Source: Plasticicumulans acidivorans (lineage in GTDB: Bacteria > Pseudomonadota > Gammaproteobacteria > Competibacterales > Competibacteraceae). Taken from it: DNA of 64,000 nucleotides. This document shows positions 1 to 10,600 of this stretch, one piece after another. The notes beneath the pieces are model-generated. The model made no database searches and was not told the origin of the DNA. It worked only from the letters and a program-made list of their open reading frames with translations. The position numbers and the translations under genes were made by a program. The stretch covers positions 81,167 to 145,166 of the forward strand of contig NZ_QGTJ01000011.1 in the NCBI RefSeq assembly GCF_003182095.1, read 5' to 3'. Numbering within the stretch: the first letter of the stretch is position 1; every line of letters starts with the position of its first letter.

Positions 1-101
1 TTCTTCACATAGGTGCGAAAGCGAGAGCGCTGGCTCGCATTGTGCTGGCGGGCCTTTTCCGCCTGGCGGACGCGCTTCTTGGCTTGAGCAGTGTTGGCCA
101 A
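1..101 (-). CDS. rpsT: 30S ribosomal protein S20, N-terminal part (cut by window edge)
   Basis: Reading the minus strand from 101 gives LANTAQAKKRVRQAEKARQH and onward, which matches the basic N-terminus of ribosomal protein S20, a primary 16S rRNA binder of the small subunit. The start codon is TTG, preceded by an AGGAG Shine-Dalgarno about 8 bases upstream. No in-frame ATG lies nearby. E. coli rpsT also starts with UUG, and there the rare start codon is part of translational autoregulation. Only the first 33 codons are present and the C-terminus lies outside the window. It is divergent from murJ, the same neighbourhood as in many gammaproteobacteria. Confidence 0.93.
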   Translation of the reverse strand, partial: MANTAQAKKRVRQAEKARQHNASQRSRFRTYVK

Positions 102-132
102 AGTTGTGGCTCCTGTTCTCTAATGCAGTCCA

Positions 133-149
133 CCGCCCGGCAGGGGCGG
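133..149 (-). repeat. hairpin in the rpsT leader
   Basis: CCGCCC-GGCAG-GGGCGG is a perfect 6-base-pair GC stem with a 5-base loop. It sits inside the predicted rpsT 5' leader, about 30 bases before the Shine-Dalgarno. It may be part of an S20 autoregulatory structure; that role is an inference. Confidence 0.45.
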
Positions 150-170
150 CCTTGTTACGAAAAGGCGGGA

Positions 171-199
171 ATTATCTTGGGCTTGTGTTGACTTGTCAA
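171..199 (-). promoter_or_regulatory. sigma-70 promoter of rpsT
   Basis: On the minus strand there is a perfect TTGACA (-35, 194-199), a 17-base spacer and GATAAT (-10, 171-176, five of six consensus bases). Transcription would begin near 164 and leave a leader of about 60 bases before the TTG start at 101. The -35 lies in the small palindrome GTTGAC-TT-GTCAAC (187-200), whose other half (TTGACT) could serve a weaker plus-strand promoter for murJ. Confidence 0.8.
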
Positions 200-279
200 C
201 GCTTTGCGGTATGGCTGACAGCTGCGGCGGGCATCCCTATGATGCGCCGCTTCGACCCTGTCGCGCTGCAGCATCCACG

Positions 280-1824
280 ATGAGCAAATCCCTGTTGAAG
301 TCCACCGGCCTGGTCAGTGCGATGACCTTTCTGTCGCGGCTGCTCGGTTTTGTGCGCGACATGATCTACGCGCAGTTATTCGGTGCCGGTGCTGGCATGG
401 ACGCCTTCAACGTTGCGTTCCGCATTCCGAATCTGTTCCGGCGACTGGTGGGCGAGGGGGCGTTTTCACAGGCCTTCGTGCCCGTATTCTCGGAGTATCG
501 GACGCAACGTGAACCTCAGGAGCTCAAACAGCTCGTCGACCAGGTGGCCGGGACTCTGGGTACGGTGCTGCTGCTGCTGACGGCGCTGGGGATGGTCGGC
601 GCGCCGCTGCTGGTCTGGGTGTTCGCCAGCGGCTTCGGTGATGAGCCGCATAAATTCGCCCTGACTGAGCAGTTGCTGCAGATCACGTTTCCCTACGTGC
701 TGTGCATCTGTCTGACGGCATTCGCCGGCGGCATCCTCAACAGCTGCGGGCATTTTGCCGTGCCGGCGCTGACGCCGGTATTGCTCAACGTGACGATGAT
801 CGCCGCCGCCCTGTGGGCGGCGCCGTATTTCGATGAGCCGGTGCTGGCGCTAGGGTGGGGGGTGGCGCTGGCCGGCGTGCTGCAGCTGCTGTTTCAGCTG
901 CCGGCCCTGCGCGCGCTGCATCTGTTGCCGCGTCCGCGGCTGGCCTGGCGAGCCGATGGCGTGCGCCGGATCATGCGCTTGATGGTGCCGGCATTGATCG
1001 GTTCGAGCGCTGCGCAGATCAATCTGCTGATCAACACCCAGCTGGCGTCGACACTGCCCACCGGCAGTGTGTCCTGGCTGTATTACTCGGATCGTCTGGT
1101 CGAGTTCGTGCTCGGCATTTTCGGCGCGGCACTGGGTACGGTCATTCTGCCGAAGCTCTCGCGTCAGCATGCGGGTGGCGAGGGTGAGGGGTTTTCCGCG
1201 ACGCTGGACTGGGGTATGCGCTGGACCCTGCTGATCGGCGTTCCGGCGACCGTGGCGCTGATGCTATTGTCCGGGCCATTGCTGTCGACGTTGTTCATGC
1301 ACGGTGAGTTTTCTGCCTACGACGTCGAAATGACGACGCGCAGCCTGACCACCTACGGTGCGGGGTTGGTGTCGTACATGCTGGTCAAAGTGCTGGCCCC
1401 TGGCTTCTACGCCAGGCAGGACACGCGCACGCCGGTGCGTTTCGGACTGATTTCCATCGGCGCCAACATCGGTTTTCAGCTGGTCCTGGTGCAGTGGCTG
1501 GCGCATGCCGGCCTGGCTTTGTCGACGGCGCTGGCGTCATTCGTCAATTGCATCCTGCTCTATTGGCAATTGCGCCGGGATGGTGTCTATCGGCCCTCGC
1601 GTGGCTGGTGGGTGTTCGGTATGCGCCTGATCATCGCCAACGTGGCGATGGCCGCCTTCCTGTTCTGGGCCGCCGGCGACCTGGAGCGGGATTGGATGAG
1701 TGTTTCGACCCTGGATCGTCTGCTGCACCTGGCATGGCTGGTGCCGGCGGGCGCAGCGGTCTATGCCCTCGTTGCCGTCGGGCTCGGCGTGCGTTTGCGG
1801 CATCTGCGTGGGCCGGAAGCATGA
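280..1824 (+). CDS. murJ: lipid II flippase MurJ
   Basis: This polytopic inner-membrane protein of the MOP superfamily flips lipid II for peptidoglycan synthesis. I chose the ATG at 280, giving 514 residues against about 511 in E. coli; the open frame extends upstream to a TTG at 193, but those 29 residues do not look like MurJ. The N-terminus shows the family pattern FLSRLLGFVRD, then MDAFNVAFRIPNLFRRLVGEG, with the conserved arginines and aspartate near residues 20, 26 and 41 that line the MurJ cavity. About fourteen hydrophobic segments follow. No convincing Shine-Dalgarno precedes the start. The gene lies between rpsT and ribF, its usual place in gammaproteobacteria. Confidence 0.95.
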   Translation: MSKSLLKSTGLVSAMTFLSRLLGFVRDMIYAQLFGAGAGMDAFNVAFRIPNLFRRLVGEGAFSQAFVPVFSEYRTQREPQELKQLVDQVAGTLGTVLLLLTALGMVGAPLLVWVFASGFGDEPHKFALTEQLLQITFPYVLCICLTAFAGGILNSCGHFAVPALTPVLLNVTMIAAALWAAPYFDEPVLALGWGVALAGVLQLLFQLPALRALHLLPRPRLAWRADGVRRIMRLMVPALIGSSAAQINLLINTQLASTLPTGSVSWLYYSDRLVEFVLGIFGAALGTVILPKLSRQHAGGEGEGFSATLDWGMRWTLLIGVPATVALMLLSGPLLSTLFMHGEFSAYDVEMTTRSLTTYGAGLVSYMLVKVLAPGFYARQDTRTPVRFGLISIGANIGFQLVLVQWLAHAGLALSTALASFVNCILLYWQLRRDGVYRPSRGWWVFGMRLIIANVAMAAFLFWAAGDLERDWMSVSTLDRLLHLAWLVPAGAAVYALVAVGLGVRLRHLRGPEA

Positions 1825-1848
1825 CAAGCCCCTTTCACACCTTATAAT
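1821..1848 (+). promoter_or_regulatory. sigma-70 promoter of the ribF-ileS-lspA-ispH operon
   Basis: ATGACA (1821-1826, one mismatch to the -35 consensus), a 16-base spacer and a perfect TATAAT (1843-1848) lie over and just past the murJ stop codon. Transcription would start near 1855, about 25 bases before ribF. Confidence 0.65.
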
Positions 1849-1878
1849 CCCCCGTTCGCTTTTTCCCGGCTGGACGGA

Positions 1879-2817
1879 ATGGAACTGATACGCGGCACGC
1901 ACAATCTGCGCCCCAGGCATCACGGCTGTGTGGCCACGATAGGTAATTTCGACGGAGTGCATCTGGGGCACCGGGCCGTGCTGGCGCAGTTGCGCGCGCG
2001 CGGTGCGGCCTTGTCGTTGCCCGTGCTGGTGATGACGTTCGAGCCATATCCACAGGAATTCTTCGCGCGAGACAATCCGCCGCCGCGGCTGTCCCGTCTG
2101 CGGGAGAAGCTCAGTGGTCTGGCTGCCGCCGGTGTCGACCGGGTGTTGGTCCTGCGCTTCGATGAGCGCCTGGCGCAGATGGACCCGGAGGCGTTCGTCG
2201 ACGAGCTGCTGGTACGGCAGCTGGGCGTGCGGCATCTGGTGGTCGGTGATGATTTCCGCTTCGGGCGCGGGCGGGCTGGCGACTTCGCCCTGCTCGAACG
2301 CTGCGGTCGCCGACACGGCTTCGAGGTGGTGCATACGCCGACTTTCGAACTGGAAGGCGGTCGTGTCAGCAGCACGCGCATCCGCGAACTGCTGGCTCGG
2401 GGCGAGCTGGATGCGGCGGCGGCATTGCTCGGCCGGCCTTACGCGGTGCAGGGGCGGGTGGCGCACGGCGCCAAACTGGGGCGTACGATCGGTTTCCCGA
2501 CAGCCAATGTGCACCTGCACCGGCGTTCCACGTCGCTCGATGGTGTCTATGCCGTCACCCTGCAGACCGCGGACGGGCGGCGTTTTGACGGTGTGGCCAA
2601 TCTGGGGCGCCGACCTACCGTGGGCGGAACCCGTGAACAGCTCGAAGTCCACCTGTTCGAATTCTGTGGCGATCTCTATGGGCGAGCCGTTAGCGTGGAG
2701 TTTCGCAAGCATTTGCGAGCTGAACAGCGTTTTGCCTCGCTCGATGCGCTGACGGCGCAGATCGAGCGTGATGCGCAAGCCGCGCGAGCTTATTTCCGCG
2801 CGCTTTCTGCGTCCTGA
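1879..2817 (+). CDS. ribF: bifunctional riboflavin kinase / FAD synthetase
   Basis: RibF phosphorylates riboflavin to FMN and adenylylates FMN to FAD in the cytoplasm. The N-terminal nucleotidyltransferase domain carries GNFDGVHLGH at residues 22-31, an HxGH-type ATP site, and the STRIRELL motif near residue 170. The C-terminal riboflavin kinase domain starts near residue 185 with GKLGRTIGFPTANV, including the conserved PTAN. The length of 312 residues matches the family. The ATG at 1879 sits 54 bases after murJ and behind its own promoter. It is the first gene of the conserved ribF-ileS-lspA-ispH operon. Confidence 0.96.
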   Translation: MELIRGTHNLRPRHHGCVATIGNFDGVHLGHRAVLAQLRARGAALSLPVLVMTFEPYPQEFFARDNPPPRLSRLREKLSGLAAAGVDRVLVLRFDERLAQMDPEAFVDELLVRQLGVRHLVVGDDFRFGRGRAGDFALLERCGRRHGFEVVHTPTFELEGGRVSSTRIRELLARGELDAAAALLGRPYAVQGRVAHGAKLGRTIGFPTANVHLHRRSTSLDGVYAVTLQTADGRRFDGVANLGRRPTVGGTREQLEVHLFEFCGDLYGRAVSVEFRKHLRAEQRFASLDALTAQIERDAQAARAYFRALSAS

Positions 2818-2862
2818 ATAAATACATGCGTCGTTTCCGACGCCACCACGAGGTGTGAATAC

Positions 2863-5694
2863 GTGGCCGATTACAAGGACACATTGAATCTGCCGACCAC
2901 GGATTTCCCGATGCGCGGCAATCTGCCCCAGCGGGAGCCCGAGCAGCTTGCCCGCTGGCAGGCGCTCGATCTGTACACGCGCCAGCGTGAAATCTTTGCC
3001 GGTCGCCCGAAGTTCGTCCTCCATGACGGTCCACCCTATGCCAATGGCGATATTCACATCGGCCACGTTCTTAATAAGGTCCTGAAGGACATCATCGTCA
3101 AGTCGCGCTCGATGAGCGGCTTCGATGCGCCCTACGTGCCGGGTTGGGACTGTCACGGTCTGCCGATCGAGCACGCTGTCGAAAAGAAGATCGGCAAGGT
3201 CGGTGTCAAGGTCGATGCCCGCACTTTCCGCCAGAAGTGCCGCGAATTCGCCCAGTCGCAGGTCGACAAACAGCGCGAGGACTTCATCCGCCTCGGCGTG
3301 CTCGGCGACTGGCGCAACCCCTATCTGACGATGAACTTTGCCACCGAGGCGAATATCGTCCGTTCGCTCGGTCGCATCATCGCCAATGGTCATCTGCTGC
3401 GCGGTTCGAAGCCGGTCTACTGGTGTCTGGACTGCCAGTCGGCGCTGGCCGAGGCCGAGGTCGAATACGAGGACAAGGAATCGCTGGCGATCGACGTGCG
3501 TTTCCCTGTCGTCGATCCGGCGAGCGTCCTGGCTCGCCTGCATCATGCCGATGGTGGCGAGGGCAAGGGGCCGCTGTCTGTCGTGATCTGGACGACCACG
3601 CCGTGGACGCTGCCGGCCAATCGTGCGGTCGCGCTCAATGCCGAGCTCGAATATGTCGTCGTGCAGGCGCAGACCGCCCAGGGCAGCGAGCGCCTGCTGC
3701 TCGCCGAAGGGTTGCTCAAGGATTGCATGCTGCGCTGGGGCGTCGAGCACTATCAGGTGCTGGCCTACGGCAAGGGCGCTGCGCTCGAAGGGCTGAAGCT
3801 GTCGCATCCGTTCTACGAGCGTGAAGTACCGGTGATCCTCGGCGATCATGTGACGCTCGAAGCCGGTACCGGATGCGTGCACACGGCGCCCGCTCACGGC
3901 CAGGACGACTACGTCGTCGGCGCCCGCTATGGCCTGCGTGTCGATGACAATCCGGTCGGCGGCGACGGCCGCTTCCTGGCGGACACGCCGCTGTTCGGCG
4001 GGCTGCACGTCAGCAATGCCGGCGAACGCATCCTTGATGTGCTGAAAGCCCACGCGCGTTTGCTCCATGCCGAGAAGCTGCGGCACAGCTATCCGCACTG
4101 CTGGCGCCACAAGACGCCGATCATTTTCCGTGCGACACCGCAGTGGTTCATCTCGATGGACCAGAACGGGCTGCGCAGTCAGGCACTCGGCGAAATCGAA
4201 AAGCTGCAGTTCACGCCGGACTGGGGGCGTGCGCGCCTGGACGGCATGATCGCCAACCGTCCGGACTGGTGCATCTCGCGGCAGCGTTACTGGGGTGTGC
4301 CGATCGTACTGTTTACGCACCGCAAGAGTGGTGACCTGCATCCGCGCTGGCAGGAACTGATGGAACAGGTTGCCAGGAAGATCGAAGGCGAAGGCATCGA
4401 TGCCTGGTTTTCCAGCACGGTGGAAGACTGGCTGGGTGACGAGGCGGTCGATTATGAAAAGGTCACCGATACGCTCGATGTCTGGTACGACTCCGGCACC
4501 ACGCATTTCTCGGTGCTGGAACGGCGGCCTGAGCTGCAGTTTCCCGCTGATCTGTATCTGGAAGGCTCCGATCAGCACCGCGGCTGGTTCCAGTCCTCGC
4601 TGCTGGCGTCGACGGCGATGCGCGGTATCGCACCATACAAGGGCCTGCTGACTCACGGCTTCACCGTCGATGCGCAGGGCCGCAAGATGTCGAAGTCGGT
4701 CGGCAATGTCATCGCGCCGCAGGAGGTCATCAAGGAGCTCGGTGCCGATGTGCTGCGCCTGTGGGTGGCGGCGACCGACTACCGCGGTGAGATGACCGTC
4801 TCCAAGGAAATCCTGCGGCGCATGGCGGATTCCTACCGCCGTATCCGCAATACCGCGCGCTTCCTGCTGGCGAACCTGGCGGGCTTCGATCCGGCGAAGG
4901 ATCTGGTTGCAGCGGCCGACATGCTACCGCTCGATCGCTGGGCGGTGGATCGCACCCTGCGCCTGCACGAAGAGGTCAGGCAGAGCTACGAGCAGTACCT
5001 GTTCCACGTCATTTACCAGAAGGTCCACAACTTCTGCTCGGTGGATCTCGGCAGCTTCTATCTCGACGTGATCAAGGACCGCCAGTACACCTGCGCGGCC
5101 GACAGCCTGGCCCGGCGCTCGGCCCAGACGGCGCTGTTCCATGTGCTCGAAGCGCTGGTGCGCTGGATCGCCCCGATCCTGTCGTTCACTGCCGAGGAAA
5201 TCTGGTCCTACATGCCGGGCGAGCGCGCCGAAAGCGTGTTCTTCGCGACTTGGTACGAGGGGCTGTTTGCTCTCGATGCCGACGACGCGTTCGGCGTCGA
5301 GTACTGGGACCGCCTGATCGCCGTGCGGACGGAAGTCATGCGCGAGCTCGAAAAACTGCGTGCAGCCAATGGCCTCGGTGGTTCGCTCGAAGCCGAAGTC
5401 GACTTGTTTGCCGATGAGGCCCTGACCGCCGATCTTGCCCGGCTTGGGGACGAGCTGCGCTTCGTGATGATCACTTCACAGGCGCGCGTACACTCGCTGG
5501 CGCAGCGGCCTGCCGACAGCGAGCTCGTGCTCGACGGGCGGTTGGCATTGCGTGTCGTGCGCTCGGCGGCGCCGAAGTGTGCGCGCTGCTGGCACTACCG
5601 CGACGACGTCGGTGCGGATCCCGAGCATCCGCAGCTGTGCGGGCGTTGCGTCGAGAACGTCACCGGTGCCGGCGAAGTCCGGTTGTACGCCTGA
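2863..5694 (+). CDS. ileS: isoleucine--tRNA ligase
   Basis: This class I aminoacyl-tRNA synthetase charges tRNA-Ile. The HIGH signature is at residues 65-68 ([11 protein letters not shown]) and KMSKS at about 608-612 (RKMSKSVGN). The CP1 editing domain lies between them, with [16 protein letters not shown]. The C-terminus has the bacterial zinc-binding tail with two CxxC pairs beginning near residue 906. It has 943 residues; E. coli IleS has 938. The start is GTG at 2863 with AGGTG upstream. Its stop overlaps the lspA start by one base (TGATG), which suggests translational coupling. Confidence 0.97.
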   Translation: MADYKDTLNLPTTDFPMRGNLPQREPEQLARWQALDLYTRQREIFAGRPKFVLHDGPPYANGDIHIGHVLNKVLKDIIVKSRSMSGFDAPYVPGWDCHGLPIEHAVEKKIGKVGVKVDARTFRQKCREFAQSQVDKQREDFIRLGVLGDWRNPYLTMNFATEANIVRSLGRIIANGHLLRGSKPVYWCLDCQSALAEAEVEYEDKESLAIDVRFPVVDPASVLARLHHADGGEGKGPLSVVIWTTTPWTLPANRAVALNAELEYVVVQAQTAQGSERLLLAEGLLKDCMLRWGVEHYQVLAYGKGAALEGLKLSHPFYEREVPVILGDHVTLEAGTGCVHTAPAHGQDDYVVGARYGLRVDDNPVGGDGRFLADTPLFGGLHVSNAGERILDVLKAHARLLHAEKLRHSYPHCWRHKTPIIFRATPQWFISMDQNGLRSQALGEIEKLQFTPDWGRARLDGMIANRPDWCISRQRYWGVPIVLFTHRKSGDLHPRWQELMEQVARKIEGEGIDAWFSSTVEDWLGDEAVDYEKVTDTLDVWYDSGTTHFSVLERRPELQFPADLYLEGSDQHRGWFQSSLLASTAMRGIAPYKGLLTHGFTVDAQGRKMSKSVGNVIAPQEVIKELGADVLRLWVAATDYRGEMTVSKEILRRMADSYRRIRNTARFLLANLAGFDPAKDLVAAADMLPLDRWAVDRTLRLHEEVRQSYEQYLFHVIYQKVHNFCSVDLGSFYLDVIKDRQYTCAADSLARRSAQTALFHVLEALVRWIAPILSFTAEEIWSYMPGERAESVFFATWYEGLFALDADDAFGVEYWDRLIAVRTEVMRELEKLRAANGLGGSLEAEVDLFADEALTADLARLGDELRFVMITSQARVHSLAQRPADSELVLDGRLALRVVRSAAPKCARCWHYRDDVGADPEHPQLCGRCVENVTGAGEVRLYA

Positions 5695-6164
5695 TGCTGC
5701 GCTGGCTCTGGCTTAGCGGTTTGGTGCTGGTCATTGATCAGTTGACCAAGTTCGTCGCTGAATCGGTGCTCGCTCCTTATCAGCCCGTGGCGGTCCTGCC
5801 GTCGTTCAATCTGATGCTGGCTTACAACACCGGGGCGGCTTTCAGCTTTCTGGCCACCGCCGGTGGCTGGCAGCGCTGGTTGTTCACTGTATTGGCCTTG
5901 ACCGTATCCGCGGCTTTGCTGGTCTGGCTGCGGCGCCTGCAGGCGACTGAACGTCGCCTCGCCGTGGCGTTGGCGCTGATCCTCGGTGGCGCGGTCGGCA
6001 ATATGCTCGACCGCCTGCTGTGGGGGCATGTCATCGATTTCATTGATGTTTATCTGGGCAGCAATCACTGGCCAGCCTTCAATGTGGCCGATTCGGCGAT
6101 TTCGGTCGGCGCCGTGCTGCTGGTGTTCGACAGTCTGTTGTCGCGCAAGTCGACGACGGCCTGA
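5694..6164 (+). CDS. lspA: lipoprotein signal peptidase (signal peptidase II)
   Basis: LspA is a four-helix inner-membrane aspartyl protease that cleaves signal peptides of diacylglyceryl-modified prolipoproteins. Both catalytic aspartates are visible in [10 protein letters not shown] and FNVADSAIS, and the N-terminal helix holds DQLTK. I use the ATG at 5694, which overlaps the ileS stop and gives 156 residues, the family length; a longer open frame reaches back into ileS but lacks homology. It supplies substrates to the Lnt encoded at 32051. Confidence 0.96.
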   Translation: MLRWLWLSGLVLVIDQLTKFVAESVLAPYQPVAVLPSFNLMLAYNTGAAFSFLATAGGWQRWLFTVLALTVSAALLVWLRRLQATERRLAVALALILGGAVGNMLDRLLWGHVIDFIDVYLGSNHWPAFNVADSAISVGAVLLVFDSLLSRKSTTA

Positions 6165-6181
6165 CAACCACGGAGACTCAC

Positions 6182-7117
6182 ATGCAGATCCAGCTCGCCA
6201 ACCCCCGTGGCTTTTGTGCCGGCGTCGACCGTGCCATCGAGATCGTCGAACGGGCGCTCGACCTGTTCGGTGCTCCGATCTATGTGCGCCATGAGATCGT
6301 CCACAATCGCTATATCTGCGACAAGCTGCGGGCCGAGGGCGCGGTTTTCATTGAGGATCTGGCCGAAGTGCCGGATGGTGCGACCCTGATCTTTTCCGCG
6401 CACGGTGTTTCACGGGCGATTCACGATGAGGCCGCGCGCCGTGGTCTCAAGGTGTTCGATGCAACCTGCCCCCTGGTTACCAAAGTGCATATGGAAGTAG
6501 TGCGCTACGCCAAACAGGGGACGGCGGTGATCCTGATCGGCCATGCGGGGCATCCCGAAGTCGAAGGCACCATGGGGCATTACGATGCCAGCTGCGGCGG
6601 ATCGATCCATCTGGTCGAGACCGCAGCGGACGTCGCCCGATTGCAAGTGGCCGATCCAACGCGGCTGGCTTTCGTCACGCAGACGACCTTGTCTGTCGAC
6701 GATACCGTCGGCGTGATCGATGCGCTGCGCGAGCGCTTTCCGCTGATCGCCGGGCCGCGAAAGGACGACATCTGCTATGCGACGCAGAATCGGCAGGATG
6801 CGGTCAAGCAGCTCGCAACCGGGTGTGATCTCGTTCTGGTGGTGGGTTCCCCGAACAGCTCAAATTCGAATCGCCTGCGTGAAATCGCACAGAAGCTCGA
6901 CGTGCCAGCTTATCTCATTGATACGGCTGCAGATATTGATCATGCCTGGCTGGCAGGCAGGCGACGTATCGGCGTGACCGCCGGGGCCTCGGCACCCGAG
7001 GTGCTTGTGCAGGAAGTGCTGACCCGCCTGGGGGAGCTGGGCGCGGAGGTCATGCCCGAACGCGGAGGCATCGTCGAAAACGTGGTGTTTGCCCTGCCGC
7101 GTGAATTGCGCAGTTGA
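6182..7117 (+). CDS. ispH: 4-hydroxy-3-methylbut-2-enyl diphosphate reductase
   Basis: IspH (LytB) is the iron-sulfur enzyme that makes IPP and DMAPP in the last step of the MEP isoprenoid pathway. The cluster cysteines are Cys12 in [12 protein letters not shown], one in [11 protein letters not shown] and one in [10 protein letters not shown]. The catalytic glutamate region (GTMGH, TQTTLS) and the [12 protein letters not shown] substrate loop are intact. Length is 311 residues. It ends the ribF-ileS-lspA operon, 17 bases after lspA. Polyprenyl phosphate, the likely lipid carrier of the 53-62 kb cluster, derives from this pathway. Confidence 0.97.
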   Translation: MQIQLANPRGFCAGVDRAIEIVERALDLFGAPIYVRHEIVHNRYICDKLRAEGAVFIEDLAEVPDGATLIFSAHGVSRAIHDEAARRGLKVFDATCPLVTKVHMEVVRYAKQGTAVILIGHAGHPEVEGTMGHYDASCGGSIHLVETAADVARLQVADPTRLAFVTQTTLSVDDTVGVIDALRERFPLIAGPRKDDICYATQNRQDAVKQLATGCDLVLVVGSPNSSNSNRLREIAQKLDVPAYLIDTAADIDHAWLAGRRRIGVTAGASAPEVLVQEVLTRLGELGAEVMPERGGIVENVVFALPRELRS

Positions 7118-7126
7118 GATTGGGCT

Positions 7127-7153
7127 GCGCTGCGTCCTTCAGGGACGCAGCGC
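7127..7153. terminator. convergent hairpin between ispH and the pilin operon
   Basis: CGCTGCGTCC-TTCAG-GGACGCAGCG forms a 10 to 11 base-pair perfect stem between the convergent ends of ispH and pilE. Neither side has a long T run, so it may act as a bidirectional, rho-assisted terminator. Confidence 0.55.
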
Positions 7154-7167
7154 GCTGTGCATAACGT

Positions 7168-7629
7168 TTACCAGCAATCGGTGGTTGTCACACCCGAAGA
7201 TGCGCCGCTGACACCGCGTACCCCAAGATGCGTCAGTGTCAGCGTGCCGCAGCGGTCGCCCGTCTGGGCTCCGGTCGGCACGGCCTGCAGGGTATACGAG
7301 CTGTCGCTGACGGCCTGAAGGCTCAGGTTGTAGGTCACTGCCGCGCCTGTCTCACGGGGCACCTGTGGTACCGGAAGGGTCGGGCCGGTGCTGCCACCTG
7401 CCGCGGCTGTGTAGCGGAAATTAGTCGAGTAATAGCGTTCCATAAAGCCGGCATCTTCAAGCAAACCGGCTTTGGCATCTGCACGCCGACTCTTGCGTAC
7501 GCTGTCGGTATACGCCGGGTAGGCAATCGCGGCGAGGACGCCGACGATTGCCACTACGATCATCAGTTCAATCAGTGTAAAGCCCTGCTGCGAATGCGAT
7601 GGATGGTAGTTCACGGTCGTGTTCCTCAC
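7168..7629 (-). CDS. pilE: type IV pilus minor pilin PilE
   Basis: This is a small class III prepilin. The type IV signature [20 protein letters not shown] follows a short hydrophilic leader ending in Gly, with Glu at +5 of the mature protein, so PilD should cleave and N-methylate at G/F. A PilE-like globular domain follows ([20 protein letters not shown]), and two C-terminal cysteines (DRCGTL and TTDCW) probably form the D-loop disulfide. The GTG at 7629 overlaps the pilY1 stop as GTGA. A second GTG at 7614 has a better-spaced GAGG, so the leader could be 5 residues shorter. It is the last gene of the minor-pilin operon. Confidence 0.88.
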   Translation of the reverse strand: MRNTTVNYHPSHSQQGFTLIELMIVVAIVGVLAAIAYPAYTDSVRKSRRADAKAGLLEDAGFMERYYSTNFRYTAAAGGSTGPTLPVPQVPRETGAAVTYNLSLQAVSDSSYTLQAVPTGAQTGDRCGTLTLTHLGVRGVSGASSGVTTTDCW

Positions 7630-10600
7630 TCAAGCTGACGCCAGGAGGCGCGGCGCAGGCTTTCGCCAGGATTACGGAAGGTTGGTGGCTGGCATGTGGC
7701 GCTACCACCTGAACACAGCGCCGACTCGCCAGCCAAGACGAGACTGTCGTCAGAGGTCAGTCCGCTGGTCGTTGGATTACCAGTGACTTTTACGCCGATT
7801 GCTCCACCGCTGATGCCTTCCAGCGTGATGCTGTCGCTATCGTTGAATAGGCCGTCACCATTGATGTCGAGTGCATAATCATCCGGCGGCAACCCCTGGA
7901 GGGCATCCAGCGCGATGAGCCAGCCTGTGTTTTGATCGGCGCAGGGGTCCGTTGCTGCACTGGGAATCAGTGTCGCGAAGAGGACCATGTTCGAGCTCTG
8001 CAGATAAGAAGCCGACGTGACGACGCGCTCACCGGTGTCCGGTAATGTGACGTACCAGCCAAGTTTTTGGTCAGAAGGAAGACCATCTGCCGGTATCGAG
8101 CTTGGCCACGTAATTTCACTGCGCGTGTCGCTGGAAATTGTACGCAGGTACGAATAAATACTGCCGCTGCTGACCACGCTCGTTACGAATTCACGTGCTT
8201 CCAAGCGGCTGCTGTCGAAAGTCGCTGCAGTAGCGGTGCCGCTGGCAACGATGCCACTGTCCCAAATGGCATAGAAGGCCTGCGGGTCGCTCTTCTGGGG
8301 ATCACCTTTGACGGAGGAGTCGGGATCGTCGGGGTCGAGCAGTGTCGATGTGTCGGCAGTTTCAAAATACTGGCCTGTACCGAAATACACCATGGCGCCA
8401 GGCAAGCCGTTGGGGGCAGGGCCGACAGCGGGCTGGGCGGTGATCGGGCAACGACCTCCGTAACGATGGCTCGGGCATGAAGTTGCATTCGCCGTAAAAA
8501 TGTGAGCAATGCGAGAGGCGCTGGCTGTCTCTGACAAGCTCGCCGCATCACGCAAGTCAAAGCGCCATAAGTTGCCTCGCAGATCACCGGCATAGACGTA
8601 ATCGGTTGTCGCGTCCCCGTTCATATCGACAGGAAGTGGAGCAGACAAACCATTTGGCCAGTCGTCACTCGCTGCAGGGTCGATGAGGGAGTCGGCGTCG
8701 GTGACGTCGAAGGTGGCGATGATGGAACCATCTCCTGCGTTCAGCAAAAACAGCACGGGCTTTTGACCGCTGCTGTTGTAGCCGTTGGCGACGACTGCCG
8801 CCCAACGGCCGTCATCAAGCCGGATCAGCTGTGGTTTGCCGTAGACGTAACCGAGATCAGTGCTGTTGCTGCTGCTGAATTCCCACATTACGACATTGCT
8901 GGCTGACGTGAAGTGCTCGTCAGTAATGCCGCTGACGTCCAAGGCGAACACGGCGCGTGTTCCAGCCCCGGCAGAGCCGAGTAACAGTGTGTGCCAGCTT
9001 GGGGAGTCTGTTGAGCCTAGGTCTGCGTCGCCTATGTACAGAGGGCCATCGACGAAGAAGTGATGCGAACCGTTGAAGCTGCTGTCGGCAAGACGATCCA
9101 TTTCACCGAGCAACGCGCGCGGAGCGTAAGCAAAGACCTCGTTACCTGTCATTGCATTGAAACCGTGTAGGAAGCCATCGTTGCTGCCAACGTAGAGCAT
9201 TGGGGTGCGCGATAACGTTTGTTCTCGGTAGTCGAGATATCCGGGGAGGCTGGCGTAGCCAAAGCTTGAGGTCTTGACGTAAACCGGCGCGCTGTTTGCG
9301 ATATCTCCCAGGGGGGCGCGTGCTGTTCCACTGACTTCCGCATGTACGCGGGCACGCAAGCCTGTTGCGCTGACATCTGTGGTTTCGTGTGATGCATCGC
9401 CCCGCAAATAGTCGATCAGCGTTGCGGTGTTGACGGTACCGTCGTCACTGATCAATGCCTGCAGGTAGCTGCTCGATATGAACGTGCTGCTTTCACTATC
9501 CCGACGGGCAAATACTGCATTGCTGAGTATGGTTTTTTCCGTGGTCCCGAGCCCGCTGTTCGAAAAATTCGCTGGAGTGTCGGTGCTGAGCAGCGTGTAG
9601 ATTTTCCGGCTACTGGGTAGTGGCATCGTGGTAGAGGCTTCCCAGGCCTCGCTGCTGAGCAAGCCATCACTATCCAGTTCATAAGCGGTTAGCGTGCCAC
9701 TCCAGCGTGTGCTGTCAAAGCTGGTCGAGAATACGAGAGTGTCACTATCGAAGCTAAAAGAGCTGAAGGTGCGACTGCCGCCTGACCCTGCACCCAGGGC
9801 GACAATTTCCTTCATCATCTGATTCAAGCCTGTACGCAAAGCTTCGGCGGAAGATGCCAGCAGGTATTGGCCGCGGCCATTGATTGTGGCATGCCATAGA
9901 TCATCAGCTTTCGCACGTACATCTGCGTGCGGGCCGAGCGGGTCTGGCCACGTGCACGGGCTAAGCGTGTCCCCGTCTGTCGTGGTGCAGGCTGTGCCGT
10001 TGATGATGGCTTCACGGGTAGCCGTATTTGGGGTTAGCAAGCCACCGACACCGAAGCCCACCGCGTAAGTATTCAGGTGTTGCCAGAAGGCAGGGTCCGT
10101 GCTGGTGGCGCGCAGGTTGTTGCAGAATTCATCGGAGCAGTCGGTTGAGCCGCTAGGCTGGAGATCCGTGCCCCAGTACTTCATTGCGAAGTCAGCGAGT
10201 GTGTTGTTGCGTGTATCCGGGCCAGGGTCTTTATACGGAGTAATTGGCTCATATTGATAGCATACAGTTGAGCTTCCGCTGCCTTCGCAAGCACCTTCCG
10301 TGGGGGTGCTAAGCGAACTTGGGCCGTAAATCGGGTCACCAGATCTGCTGTCGGCATCGCCTGGTGCTTCGCTACGGACAGTGCTGGATATATCGCTTGT
10401 TGTGTCTCTGTAATAGCCGTCCGTCGTGATCAATACGTAATTGCGTCGGCAGCTGGCTGGCGTAGTGCCATCAGGGGTGCCAAGAGTATTTTGCCAAGGG
10501 TTGTCGGGATTGCTGGCATTATAACGGTGGGCAAAGTAAGCCCCAACATCGTTAAATGCAAGTCGAGTTGATGTCCCTCCATTTACTGGGCGGCTGAGAA

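Noticed and set aside
1537..4656. A 1039-codon minus-strand open frame, and similar ones at 34507-37209 (minus), 18164-19735 (minus) and 24256-26196 (plus)
   Set aside because: All are antisense to well-supported genes (murJ/ribF/ileS, leuS, the MFS gene, cysA/cysW) and show only compositional bias.
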